Assembly (NCBI GenBank): GCA_041645025.1
Contig: JBAZQV010000010.1
Span: forward strand, 1 to 25,437
DNA length: 25,437 bases
Reading direction: 5' to 3'
DNA from: GW2011-AR5 sp041645025
GTDB taxonomy: Archaea; Aenigmatarchaeota; Aenigmatarchaeia; GW2011-AR5
Within the stretch, counting starts at the first letter, position 1. Each line of letters begins with the position of its first letter. The notes beneath the pieces are model-generated. The model saw only the letters and a list, made by a program, of their open reading frames with translations. It made no database searches and was not told where the DNA came from. Made by a program: the position numbers and the translations under genes. Below, piece by piece: positions 14,134-20,767 of the stretch.

Positions 14134-15326
14134 TATCTTCTTCTCGGCGGGCCTCTGCTATACCCTCTTTGACCGCCCCTGTAGCCTCCTCGCTGCTGGC
14201 GAGGCTCACGCAACGCTATGAACTTTGGTGTGAATCCTTCGGGATGAAGTTTTTCTATGTCAAATCTTGAAAATATCTTCCGGAAGGATTCGTGATCATG
14301 GTTGCTCAAGAGCGATATGGCTTTTCCTTCCTTGCCTATTCTTGCGGTTCTCCCTATTCTATGTGTATACTCATCAACAGTTTTCGGTATGTCAAAATTA
14401 AAGATATGACTGACATTTTTTATGTCCAAACCACGAGCAGCTACGTCTGTTGCAACAAGTATGTGAGGTCGACCGCGATGAAATCCCTTCAATACGTCAG
14501 TTCTTCTGTTCTGGGTCAGACCGCCGTGTATAGCCTTTGCATCCACACCCATTTCCTCAAGATGGCCTGTAACAATGTCTGTTGTGGTTCGTGTAGAACA
14601 AAAAATTATTGCAAGGCTTGGCTTTTCCTTTTCTATGAGGTACGCCATTAATGATACCTTGTATTCGCCTTTTACATCATAATAAAATTGTTTCAGCAAG
14701 TGCTTGGCAACCTGGCTTTGTGTCTTTATCTTCACTGGCTCGTTCATGTAGCGTTTTGCTATGAACATTATTTCATCAGGTATTGTGGCTGAGAACAACA
14801 TTGTCTGGCGCTTGTTAGGAAGCTGACCTATAATGGTTCTTATGTCGTCTATGAAGCCCATGTCAAGCATCCTGTCAGCTTCATCAAGAACAAGTACCTT
14901 GAGATTTTTGAAATTTATTGTCCCGCGTCTCATATGATCCATGATACGTCCGGGTGTTCCTATCACGACTTCTGCAGTGCGCAGGTGGTGAATCTGAGGT
15001 TCTATGGAAACCCCGCCAAATACTTCGCATATTGAAACCTTTCTATATTTTGAAAGCTTCCTGAACTCTTCTGATATCTGGTTTGCGAGCTCGCGAGTTG
15101 GTGCGAGAACCAGTGCTTGTATGCCTTTGCCGCTTTCAATTTTTTCTATAATGGGCACGGCAAATACGAGAGTCTTTCCGGAGCCGGTCATAGACTGTGC
15201 AATGATATCTTTCCCAGAAATTGCATGAGACAACGCCTTCTCCTGTATTTCCGTTGCCTTTGTAAATTTCATGTCCTTTATTGCAGCAAGCACTTTGCTG
15301 TCTATTTTCATTTGTTCGAATTCCAT
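14130..15326 (-). CDS. DEAD-box ATP-dependent RNA helicase with RGG-rich tail
   Basis: 398 aa. It unwinds short RNA duplexes using ATP. The helicase motifs appear in order: Q motif (FTKATEIQEKAL), motif I (QSMTGSGKT, residues 44-52), Ia (APTRELANQ), GG (FGGVSIEP), Ib (TPGR), II (DEAD, 148-151), III (SAT, 179-181), then IIFCSTRT, ATDVAARGLDI and VI (HRIGRTAR). The tail (about residues 375-398) is rich in Arg and Gly (QQRGGYRGGQRGYSRGPPRR), an RNA-binding feature common in cold-response helicases. AGGTGGT at 15334-15340 on the minus strand gives an SD, so unlike many neighbours this mRNA has a leader. A hairpin cluster lies upstream at 15369-15565. Confidence 0.95.
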   Translation of the reverse strand: MEFEQMKIDSKVLAAIKDMKFTKATEIQEKALSHAISGKDIIAQSMTGSGKTLVFAVPIIEKIESGKGIQALVLAPTRELANQISEEFRKLSKYRKVSICEVFGGVSIEPQIHHLRTAEVVIGTPGRIMDHMRRGTINFKNLKVLVLDEADRMLDMGFIDDIRTIIGQLPNKRQTMLFSATIPDEIMFIAKRYMNEPVKIKTQSQVAKHLLKQFYYDVKGEYKVSLMAYLIEKEKPSLAIIFCSTRTTTDIVTGHLEEMGVDAKAIHGGLTQNRRTDVLKGFHRGRPHILVATDVAARGLDIKNVSHIFNFDIPKTVDEYTHRIGRTARIGKEGKAISLLSNHDHESFRKIFSRFDIEKLHPEGFTPKFIALREPRQQRGGYRGGQRGYSRGPPRRRY

Positions 15327-15368
15327 ATTCTAGTACCACCTATTTTTCAATTATGGAGAACCAGCAGC

Positions 15369-15565
15369 GGTGAATGTTATCACCTAGGAAATTTAATTTC
15401 CATATAAGTTAATTCATTACGAATTGAACATTACAGAAAGAACCTAGTTCTTTCATATCCTGGTACTCCGTTACATATATAGCATCTGACATAAATTTTC
15501 AGACATATTATGATGTCAGTGCTATATGCGGAAGACATTAAGCTGTATGAAAACTAATGTCTTCC
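15369..15565. repeat. Hairpin series in the helicase / EF-Tu-like intergenic region (cluster F)
   Basis: This fills most of the roughly 370-base gap between two divergent genes. GGTGA/TCACC (15369-15373/15380-15384); GAAAGAAC/GTTCTTTC (15436-15443/15447-15454, loop 3); ATATAGCATCTGACAT/ATGTCAGTGCTATAT (15477-15492/15513-15527, one bulged T, loop 20); GGAAGACATTA/TAATGTCTTCC (15530-15540/15555-15565, perfect, loop 14). The last two are separated by two bases. No ORF is seen. The remainder (15566-15695) is A/T-rich and holds a TATA-like CTTAAATTTA at 15668-15677. Confidence 0.8.
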
Positions 15566-15695
15566 ACTATACAACCATTACGTATGATGTATCAATTGTA
15601 TCAAATATATTTTGTAGTGTGACCTTTAAAAAGTAATACTTGGTGAAAATTGAGTCTATGTTATTAACTTAAATTTACATTTGCTAAGAATTCTT

Positions 15696-16601
15696 ATGCT
15701 TCACAGAACCGTTGGGGTGTTTGGTAACACAGAATTTGCCAAAAAACTCGGAAAACAGGGAACTGTAAATGACATAGCTATATACAATCATGGCAGTTCT
15801 GAAGGCGTCTTTACCTACGTAGCACCCAACTCTGACAAAATACACACACTCCTTCAGGTTATAAATATGATCGATGTTCCGGTTATATACATAAGCGAGA
15901 TAACTCCCGCGCTTGGCGAGCAGATGATAACTATTAGCGAGTTCGGGTTTGACCATGGTTTTATGATTTTTGATGGCATTGACGAGAATAGCGTAAAACC
16001 CCTGATCAAGGGGACATGCATTGAGAACTTTTTTGTTGTAAAGGATAGCGTAGAGCTGGTGGAAGCTATTAAAAAGCTGGACATTATCAGACCCAGTGAA
16101 CCGCTGATCGTTCCTATCGACAATTATTTCAATGTGAAAAGCGTCGGCACGGTTATTCTTGGCATAATAAAATCAGGCTCGGTCAAAAAGTACGACAAGG
16201 TTATAGTTGAGCCGCTGGAGAAGGAGGTTATGATAAAGGGCATACAATCCCAGGACAAGGATCTGGATTCAGCAGAAGCTGGCATGCGCATTGGATTTAG
16301 CCTTAAGGGAGTAGAAGCCGATGAACTGAAGCGCGGCTATGTTATTGGCAAAGCGATGAAGTCAAAAACACTCAGGATAAAATTTGAAAAGAACAGATAC
16401 TCAAAGGAACAGTTAAAGGAAAATGATCCGGTTCTCGTTTCTTCTGGTTTGCAGGTTATTGCAGCCAAGGTCAAAGTCGCAGGTGATTTTCTTGAGCTAG
16501 AGGCAGAAACCAGCATTGCCTATACTGATAGTACCAAGTTTCTCATAGCATCAACAAAACAAACCATGCCAAGAATTATCGGAAAGGGTTTGTTATTCTA
16601 A
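15696..16601 (+). CDS. EF-Tu/SelB-like translation factor paralog with degenerate GTPase domain
   Basis: 301 aa from ATG 15696; a TTG at 15681 is possible, but the TATA-like box at 15668-15677 suits the ATG. The C-terminal two thirds match domains 2 and 3 of EF-Tu-type factors: EPLIVPIDNYFNVKSVGTVI, then SGSVKKYDKVIVEPLEKEV, DSAEAGMRIGFSLKGVEADE and LKRGYVIG. The N-terminal 100 residues keep the shape of a GTPase domain but lack the P-loop: at the place of GHVDHGKT the protein reads GNTEFAKKLG, and no NKxD motif is visible. Related GTPase-less EF-Tu-domain proteins are widespread in archaea with unknown roles. It probably binds RNA or the ribosome without hydrolysing GTP; this is inference. 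Confidence 0.8.
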   Translation: MLHRTVGVFGNTEFAKKLGKQGTVNDIAIYNHGSSEGVFTYVAPNSDKIHTLLQVINMIDVPVIYISEITPALGEQMITISEFGFDHGFMIFDGIDENSVKPLIKGTCIENFFVVKDSVELVEAIKKLDIIRPSEPLIVPIDNYFNVKSVGTVILGIIKSGSVKKYDKVIVEPLEKEVMIKGIQSQDKDLDSAEAGMRIGFSLKGVEADELKRGYVIGKAMKSKTLRIKFEKNRYSKEQLKENDPVLVSSGLQVIAAKVKVAGDFLELEAETSIAYTDSTKFLIASTKQTMPRIIGKGLLF

Positions 16602-16629
16602 ATCTAAGGATTCTTGATACTTGTATTAA

Positions 16630-17499
16630 TTAATTTAGTACTTCTTTTAGACCATCCTCAAAGCTTCTTGGAACAATCTTTAATTCTTTAATCAGTGGCT
16701 GAACATTATATACACAGTCCTGAGAAAGTCCTAAAACCACCGTCTTTGTAAGCAGCGGGTTCTTTTTTACTTTCATAATATAGGATGCGGCCAGGAGAAG
16801 TTTTACCGGAACATGTACGATGGGTTTTTTTACTCCGAGCTGCTTCATTATCATTTTTATCATAGTATCAAATTCTATTGGATACTCGCTGGCGACAATG
16901 TAGGTTTTTCCTATGAATTTTTTGTCCATGGAGCTGATTATTGCGGCTACCACGTCGTCTATATGTACCGGCTGTTTCCTGTATTTTCCCGAGCCTATGC
17001 TGGGCATGAACGGGCGTTTCTTTATGGCATCCACAAGCTTCATGAAACCGTTTCCGTCTTTTCCATAGATGAAGTCGGGTTTCAGTGTTGTGATGGCAAG
17101 ACCTGAATTTGCAAATAACTGATCTGCCATTGCTTTTGTGGTGCCGTAGTCATTCCTTATTTTTGCCAGGGTAGAGGTAGTGCTGATTACCACCATTCTT
17201 TTTACGTGATTCTTTTTACATGCTTCTATAAGGTTCTTGGCACCTGTTACATGAGTTTCGTAGTTAAGTTTGTAATCCGCTGATCCTATTACAGCTACAA
17301 GGTGGATTACGATGCTGATGCCTTTTGTGGCTTTGAAAAGTGATTCTTTGTCGAGTATGTCACCATAGAAGAGCTCTGTTCCCTTTAGTTGTCTTGTGTT
17401 GCTTGTTTGCCTTACAAGACACCGAACTTTTTTTCTTTTAACCAATTCCTTTACAAGGTTTCTGCCAACAAAGCCGCTGGCGCCGGTTACGAGTATCAT
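16630..17499 (-). CDS. NAD(P)-dependent epimerase/dehydratase-family protein (extended SDR)
   Basis: 289 aa from the ATG at 17499, where the Rossmann fold begins (MILVTGASGFVGRNLV); a start further upstream would add 19 unconserved residues. The nucleotide-binding GASGFVG, the FYGDILD strand, the HLVAVIG segment, the active-site serine region (VVISTTST) and YGTTK with the Tyr-Lys pair are all present, so it is probably an active oxidoreductase or epimerase. PVHIDDVVAAI is the typical extended-SDR motif. It most resembles nucleoside-diphosphate-sugar epimerases and NDUFA9-like members; the substrate is unclear. A minus-strand TATA-like TTATTTTAAG near 17520-17529 precedes it by about 25 bases. 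Confidence 0.88.
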   Translation of the reverse strand: MILVTGASGFVGRNLVKELVKRKKVRCLVRQTSNTRQLKGTELFYGDILDKESLFKATKGISIVIHLVAVIGSADYKLNYETHVTGAKNLIEACKKNHVKRMVVISTTSTLAKIRNDYGTTKAMADQLFANSGLAITTLKPDFIYGKDGNGFMKLVDAIKKRPFMPSIGSGKYRKQPVHIDDVVAAIISSMDKKFIGKTYIVASEYPIEFDTMIKMIMKQLGVKKPIVHVPVKLLLAASYIMKVKKNPLLTKTVVLGLSQDCVYNVQPLIKELKIVPRSFEDGLKEVLN

Positions 17500-17574
17500 T
17501 TGTCTATTATGAAAGATAATCTTAAAATAACGGACTTGTTGCTGCGGAGTGATCACTAAAAGGTAGGTCTAGTT

Positions 17575-17671
17575 TATAGTGCTCCAAGAAAATAATTCGT
17601 ATATTACTTTCTTGGGCACTATATGTGAACCCACAAATCATGTCGGGATTCTTTTGTTGGGTTCACTATAT
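17575..17671. repeat. Two long palindromes with TATAG/CTATA ends (cluster G)
   Basis: First: TATAGTGCTCCAAGAAA (17575-17591) with TTTCTTGGGCACTATA (17608-17623), one bulged base, loop 16. Second: ATATGTGAACCCACAA (17621-17636) with TTGTTGGGTTCACTATAT (17654-17671), two bulges, loop 17. The right part of the second (17647-17675) is clearly related to 503-528: GATTCTTT, then TTGG, TTCACTATA and AAAT in the same order. Together with 478-524 this defines an interspersed repeat family. Confidence 0.8.
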
Positions 17672-17675
17672 AAAT
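17665..17675 (+). promoter_or_regulatory. TATA-like box at the palindrome end, upstream of the cysteine-rich ORF
   Basis: ACTATATAAAT. Transcription would begin near 17695, leaving a leader of about 30 bases that includes the SD AGAGGTGA. Confidence 0.45.
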
Positions 17676-17725
17676 GATTTTTGTTTAAATCTGCCGAGCT
17701 ACATGATTATTCAGAGGTGAAATCA

Positions 17726-17830
17726 ATGGCAAAGAAGAAAAAGGCAGTTAAGAAAAAAACGGTTTCTAAAAAAACTGGCGGATGCTGTTGCGGTTCTGGT
17801 ATGAAATCCAAAGATTGCTGCGGATGCTAA
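17726..17830 (+). CDS. 34-aa lysine- and cysteine-rich small protein
   Basis: The ORF reads a basic half (AKKKKAVKKKTVSKKTGG) followed by a cysteine cluster (CCCGSG, then KDCCGC): six cysteines in the last 15 residues. An SD sequence AGAGGTGA at 17713-17720 sits 5 bases before the ATG and a TATA-like box lies upstream at 17665-17675, so expression is well supported. Cysteine spacing resembles a small metallothionein-like or zinc/copper-binding peptide, with a lysine tail that could bind nucleic acid. No named family is recognised. A hairpin cluster starts 6 bases after the stop codon. Confidence 0.75.
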   Translation: MAKKKKAVKKKTVSKKTGGCCCGSGMKSKDCCGC

Positions 17831-17835
17831 CAGCC

Positions 17836-17967
17836 CTTTCGTTTCTGAATGACGCAAAGACAAAAGACGTTCAAAGAACGTCATGCAGCTTTGCGTCTGT
17901 CGGTTCGAAAGCGTTGCAAACATAAACAGAGTTTATGTTGCACAGCATTTGCAAGCAAATGCTTGTG
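17836..17967 (+). ncRNA. Dense hairpin cluster, candidate structured RNA or 3' UTR (cluster H)
   Basis: Three nested stems: CTTTCG/CGAAAG (17836-17841/17906-17911), GACGCAAAG/CTTTGCGTC (17851-17859/17889-17897) and GACGTTC/GAACGTC (17866-17872/17876-17882, loop AAA). Two further hairpins follow at once: GCAAACATAAAC/GTTTATGTTGC (17916-17927/17931-17941, one bulged A) and AGCATTTGC/GCAAATGCT (17944-17952/17955-17963), extended by CAC/GTG with a bulge. Nearly every base can pair. The strand is not proven; plus is chosen because it directly follows the cysteine-rich ORF. The rest of the gap to 18034 is A/T-rich without a gene. Confidence 0.5.
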
Positions 17968-18034
17968 GCGGAAAGAACTAATTTTATAGTTATATTTTTG
18001 TATTTTACTTTTCCCTAAGAGTTAGAGCTTTGCT

Positions 18035-18274
18035 TTATTTGTCGTCTTCTTCCAGATTTTTTTCCTCTTCGGATATGACATCGGGTTCTGATTTTGTCAG
18101 CACCTCTACGGTCATACCCTGGCCTTCCGGGCTCTTGGCGACAAGATAGGCTGTGCCACATATTTCACAGCTTACGGGTCGTGGCGCTTTCTGAACAACA
18201 TCGACTTTTATGCGCTCATCGCACTCGACACAACGGAACGCATCATCGTCGGTTTCGAAGGTATAGTTTTCCAT
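18035..18274 (-). CDS. Small zinc-ribbon protein
   Basis: 79 aa. Two C-x2-C pairs (FRCVECDERI and VSCEICGTAY), 20 residues apart, form one zinc ribbon at about residues 14-45. A C-terminal acidic tail follows (SEEEKNLEEDDK). No catalytic domain is present. Such proteins often serve as transcription or translation accessory factors, but the role here is unknown. It is divergent from AlaX and both seem to use one TATA box at 18297-18305, 27 bases before this ATG. Confidence 0.8.
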   Translation of the reverse strand: MENYTFETDDDAFRCVECDERIKVDVVQKAPRPVSCEICGTAYLVAKSPEGQGMTVEVLTKSEPDVISEEEKNLEEDDK

Positions 18275-18296
18275 AGATTACTATTTTTGTTTAATC

Positions 18297-18305
18297 TTTA
18301 TATAA
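18297..18305. promoter_or_regulatory. Bidirectional TATA box, zinc-ribbon gene and AlaX
   Basis: TTTATATAA, nearly its own reverse complement. Its centre is about 25 bases before the AlaX ATG (18326) and about 27 bases before the zinc-ribbon ATG (18274), the archaeal spacing for leaderless mRNAs in both directions. No other good TATA box lies in the 51-base gap. Confidence 0.6.
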
Positions 18306-18325
18306 CTAATACACATTTTATACAA

Positions 18326-19036
18326 ATGGCGCAGACAGAAACCCTTTATATGAAAGATAGTTATCTGAAAGAATTTGATGCAACAGTTATGGAAATCAGA
18401 AATGGTGCAGTAATCCTGGATAAGACTGCCTTCTATCCGAATGGCGGCGGCCAGCCAAACGACCTCGGAATCATGGAAAGCAACGGCAAAACCTTTAATG
18501 TCACCAGTGTGACCAAGGATTCAGGCGCCATACTTCACCATCTGGACAGCGGCGAAATAGCTGTTGGAGACCTGGTCAGCTGTAAAATCGACTGGGAAAG
18601 GCGTTATCGCCTGATGAGGATGCATACAGCTGCTCATATAATTGATGCTGTTCTTTACAAGGAAGCGGGTGCGCTGTGCACGGGCAACCAGCTTGGCGTG
18701 GACAAGTCAAGGATTGATTTTTCCCTTGATGTACTGGACATGGAAAAACTCCAGTCCTACATAGATGTAGCCAATGAACTCGCAAAGAAATGTGTAGATG
18801 TCAAGATATATTTCATGAAGAGGGAAGAGGCTCTAAAAATACCTGGGATTGTGAAGCTCGCTGCTGTTATGCCTCCTAGTGTCGAAATACTGAGGGTAGT
18901 CGAGATACCTGACATAGACTTGCAAGCAGACGGCGGTACGCAGGTTGCCAACACGAGAGAAATCGGTCATATAGAACTTCTCGGTGCGGAAAACAGGGGT
19001 AAAAACAACAGAAGAATTTATTACACTATAAATTGA
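18326..19036 (+). CDS. Alanyl-tRNA editing protein AlaX (AlaX-M type)
   Basis: 236 aa from ATG 18326. AlaX hydrolyses Ser-tRNA(Ala) (and in some cases Gly-tRNA(Ala)) made in error by alanyl-tRNA synthetase. The N-terminal domain holds TAFYPNGGGQPNDLG, the glycine-rich motif of the family, and the editing domain has the zinc-binding HxxxH (H100-TAA-H104 in MRMHTAAHII). At the second zinc motif, usually C-x3-H, the protein reads ADGGTQVANT, with D202 and Q206 at the two ligand positions. This may be a variant of the AlaX-M group or weaken metal binding. No synthetase domain is attached. Leaderless start from the shared TATA box at 18297-18305. Confidence 0.9.
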   Translation: MAQTETLYMKDSYLKEFDATVMEIRNGAVILDKTAFYPNGGGQPNDLGIMESNGKTFNVTSVTKDSGAILHHLDSGEIAVGDLVSCKIDWERRYRLMRMHTAAHIIDAVLYKEAGALCTGNQLGVDKSRIDFSLDVLDMEKLQSYIDVANELAKKCVDVKIYFMKREEALKIPGIVKLAAVMPPSVEILRVVEIPDIDLQADGGTQVANTREIGHIELLGAENRGKNNRRIYYTIN

Positions 19037-19095
19037 GTTGTTATAAAAAAATAAATTAATAAAAAAAATAAAAATAAAAACCATTCAGATTATAA

Positions 19096-19125
19096 TTATT
19101 TCTTCTTTTTCTTTTTTGCTGCCAT
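19096..19125 (-). CDS. Nonapeptide ORF (Met-Ala-Ala-Lys6) with perfect SD
   Basis: Read on the minus strand, TGGAGGTG (19132-19139) lies 6 bases before ATG at 19125, followed by nine codons MAAKKKKKK and TAA. The SD is among the strongest in the window. A TATA-like TTTATTAATAG on the minus strand (about 19165-19175) would place the transcript start before the SD. It resembles the N-terminus of the 34-aa cysteine-rich protein (MAKKKK). It may be a real micro-peptide, a leader peptide, or the start of a gene whose rest was lost. Confidence 0.4.
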   Translation of the reverse strand: MAAKKKKKK

Positions 19126-19201
19126 TAAGTACACCTCCAAATGTATTAAATATATTGGCGGCGCTATTAATAAAGTTTTTGATGCATCTTTGGGTGAGCT
19201 T

Positions 19202-19708
19202 ATGAGAGGTTTGGTTGTTGCATTGCTGATATTACTGGCGTTTTTCGCCGGAATCAACATTGGAGGTTACTTCTATCAGTCGCCCCTCATAAGATATTTA
19301 TCCAACCTGACTTATGATGTGTCGAATGACGGTTTCGTTGTTATGGAGCCACGAATAAACGGCACGACGGTCTATTTGGTAGGCGAATGCCGCGTGGTTT
19401 CTTTTGATGTGACGCAGGACCAGGCCTATTCGATTCAGAGAGGCATTGAAAGATCCGTAGGAACCAGACCGCTGACGCATGATATTATGAAAGACATTCT
19501 TGATGTTTTTGATGTAAGAATACTCAATATACGAATAGACAGGTACGAGGATGATATTTACTTTGCTACTATATTTCTTCAGCAGGCCGATAAGGTACTT
19601 GAACTGGATGCCCGACCGAGCGACTCTATAGCTATCGCTCTTAGGACTCACACACCGTTGTATTTTAGAAATTCAATATTGCAACTGAAAGGCACCTACA
19701 TATGTTAG
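19202..19708 (+). CDS. Membrane-anchored BFN-domain (DUF151) nuclease-like protein
   Basis: 168 aa from ATG 19202 with GGTGAG at 19193-19198; a TTG at 19190 is less likely. A membrane helix (residues about 3-22, VVALLILLAFFAGINIGGYF) anchors the protein, followed by the BFN fold: DQAYSIQRGIERSVGTRPLT, HDIMKDILDVFDVRI, DDIYFATIFLQQ and LDARPSDSIAIALRTHTPLY. The last is the signature of DUF151 bifunctional nucleases, of which Thermotoga and plant members are known to cut DNA and RNA. The domain is probably outside the cell, which is unusual. The stop codon lies within the SD of the next gene, the Lon-type protease. Confidence 0.88.
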   Translation: MRGLVVALLILLAFFAGINIGGYFYQSPLIRYLSNLTYDVSNDGFVVMEPRINGTTVYLVGECRVVSFDVTQDQAYSIQRGIERSVGTRPLTHDIMKDILDVFDVRILNIRIDRYEDDIYFATIFLQQADKVLELDARPSDSIAIALRTHTPLYFRNSILQLKGTYIC

Positions 19709-19719
19709 AGGTTTTGAAT

Positions 19720-20475
19720 ATGACAAATGATATTAGACTCAAAAAATACTACATGATTTTCATCGTTGTAATCATGTTTCTTGTGGGTTTTATCGCTGGC
19801 AACACGTTCATACCTCGAAACACTCCGGTAGAATATAGCCAGCCTGACTTACGCGAAGAACGCGCCGTATCGATGTTAATGCCGGCTATTGATACAGAAG
19901 GAAACGGCGTTATTGGCACACTGCTCACTACAGTCAAGCCAGGCAGCGGAAAGATCCTCCTGGACACAAGCAAAGTGCTTAATTACATAGATACACAGCT
20001 CTCCGGGAGGATTGCTGCAGAAGCAGCCAGCAGATATGCAAAAGTCAACCTTAGCAGCATAGACATAGTTTATACTGTAAAGGTCAATGCGTCTCTTGTA
20101 GAGGGACCTTCGGCCGGAGCCTCGATGGCACTTTCTGTTTTGCTCGCGCTTGATAATAAAACATCCGGTGACATAACTATTACAGGAACAATAAGTCCAG
20201 ACGGCAGCATAGGTAAAGTTGGTTCAATTCTCGAAAAAGCCAGAATTGCAAAGGCGAGCGGTGTCAAGGTCTTTCTTGTCCCCAAGGACCAGTCCAATGT
20301 CGAGGATACCAAAAGAGATAAAATCTGCAATTATGTCAATGCTTTGACGGTCTGCAAGATAACTTATGTAGCTGAGAAAATTAGTCTGGAAAAATACCTC
20401 AATATTACAGTTCGTGAAGTAGGCACATTAGGGGAAGCTTATTATTATTTCACTATGAAACGGGAAACTATCTGA
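19720..20475 (+). CDS. Membrane-anchored Lon-type (S16) protease domain protein
   Basis: 251 aa from ATG 19720, set by AGAGGT at 19706-19711; an ATG at 19702 overlaps the upstream gene and lacks an SD. One membrane helix (residues about 11-30) precedes a Lon proteolytic domain. The catalytic serine S131 is in EGPSAGAS and the partner lysine K173 in GSILEKARIAKASG, 42 residues later, as in Lon. There is no AAA+ ATPase domain. The protease domain likely faces outward, where no ATP is available, so it would act without unfolding. Similar ATPase-less, membrane-anchored Lon-domain proteins occur in other archaea and bacteria. It is translationally linked to the BFN protein. The 3' end overlaps the convergent gene by 31 bases. 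Confidence 0.88.
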   Translation: MTNDIRLKKYYMIFIVVIMFLVGFIAGNTFIPRNTPVEYSQPDLREERAVSMLMPAIDTEGNGVIGTLLTTVKPGSGKILLDTSKVLNYIDTQLSGRIAAEAASRYAKVNLSSIDIVYTVKVNASLVEGPSAGASMALSVLLALDNKTSGDITITGTISPDGSIGKVGSILEKARIAKASGVKVFLVPKDQSNVEDTKRDKICNYVNALTVCKITYVAEKISLEKYLNITVREVGTLGEAYYYFTMKRETI

Positions 20476-20717
20476 TAGAACGGGAGCCCGCTTACAAAAT
20501 ATGATACCCATAATTGCCATGGCCAATTGCCTGCTGTATAATTCCACATACCATTTGAAACTGCATAAATCTCTACAACAAGCCCGATAAAAACAGTCAG
20601 AAGCCCTGTGCTAAGGTCTTTTTTTATGTTGTTCTTTTTGTTTAGTTTATATAGAATCAGCCATGCTACTACAAATCCCAGCATCAATATGTACCATGCG
20701 ATATCGAGCGATAACAT
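20445..20717 (-). CDS. Small three-helix membrane protein
   Basis: 90 aa. Three hydrophobic segments (residues about 5-24, 37-58 and 68-86) with a lysine/asparagine-rich cytoplasmic loop (KLNKKNNIKKD). Aromatic residues cluster at SNGMWNYTAGNWPWQLWVSY. I do not recognise the family. It overlaps the end of the Lon-type gene by 31 bases on the opposite strand. Confidence 0.65.
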   Translation of the reverse strand: MLSLDIAWYILMLGFVVAWLILYKLNKKNNIKKDLSTGLLTVFIGLVVEIYAVSNGMWNYTAGNWPWQLWVSYFVSGLPFYQIVSRFIVK

Positions 20718-20767
20718 AGAGATACGATAATAAAAAAGTTTTTATAGGCAAAAGAAAACTGTTCGCT

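Noticed and set aside
14292..14651. Plus-strand frame opposite the DEAD-box helicase
   Set aside because: The minus strand carries helicase motifs here; the product is cysteine-rich by chance with no family match.
17831..17915. Possible tRNA: about 76 bases with GGTTCGAAA near the 3' side
   Set aside because: The stem that should close around GTTCGAA does not pair, there is no acceptor stem of 7 pairs, and the nested stems explain the sequence better.
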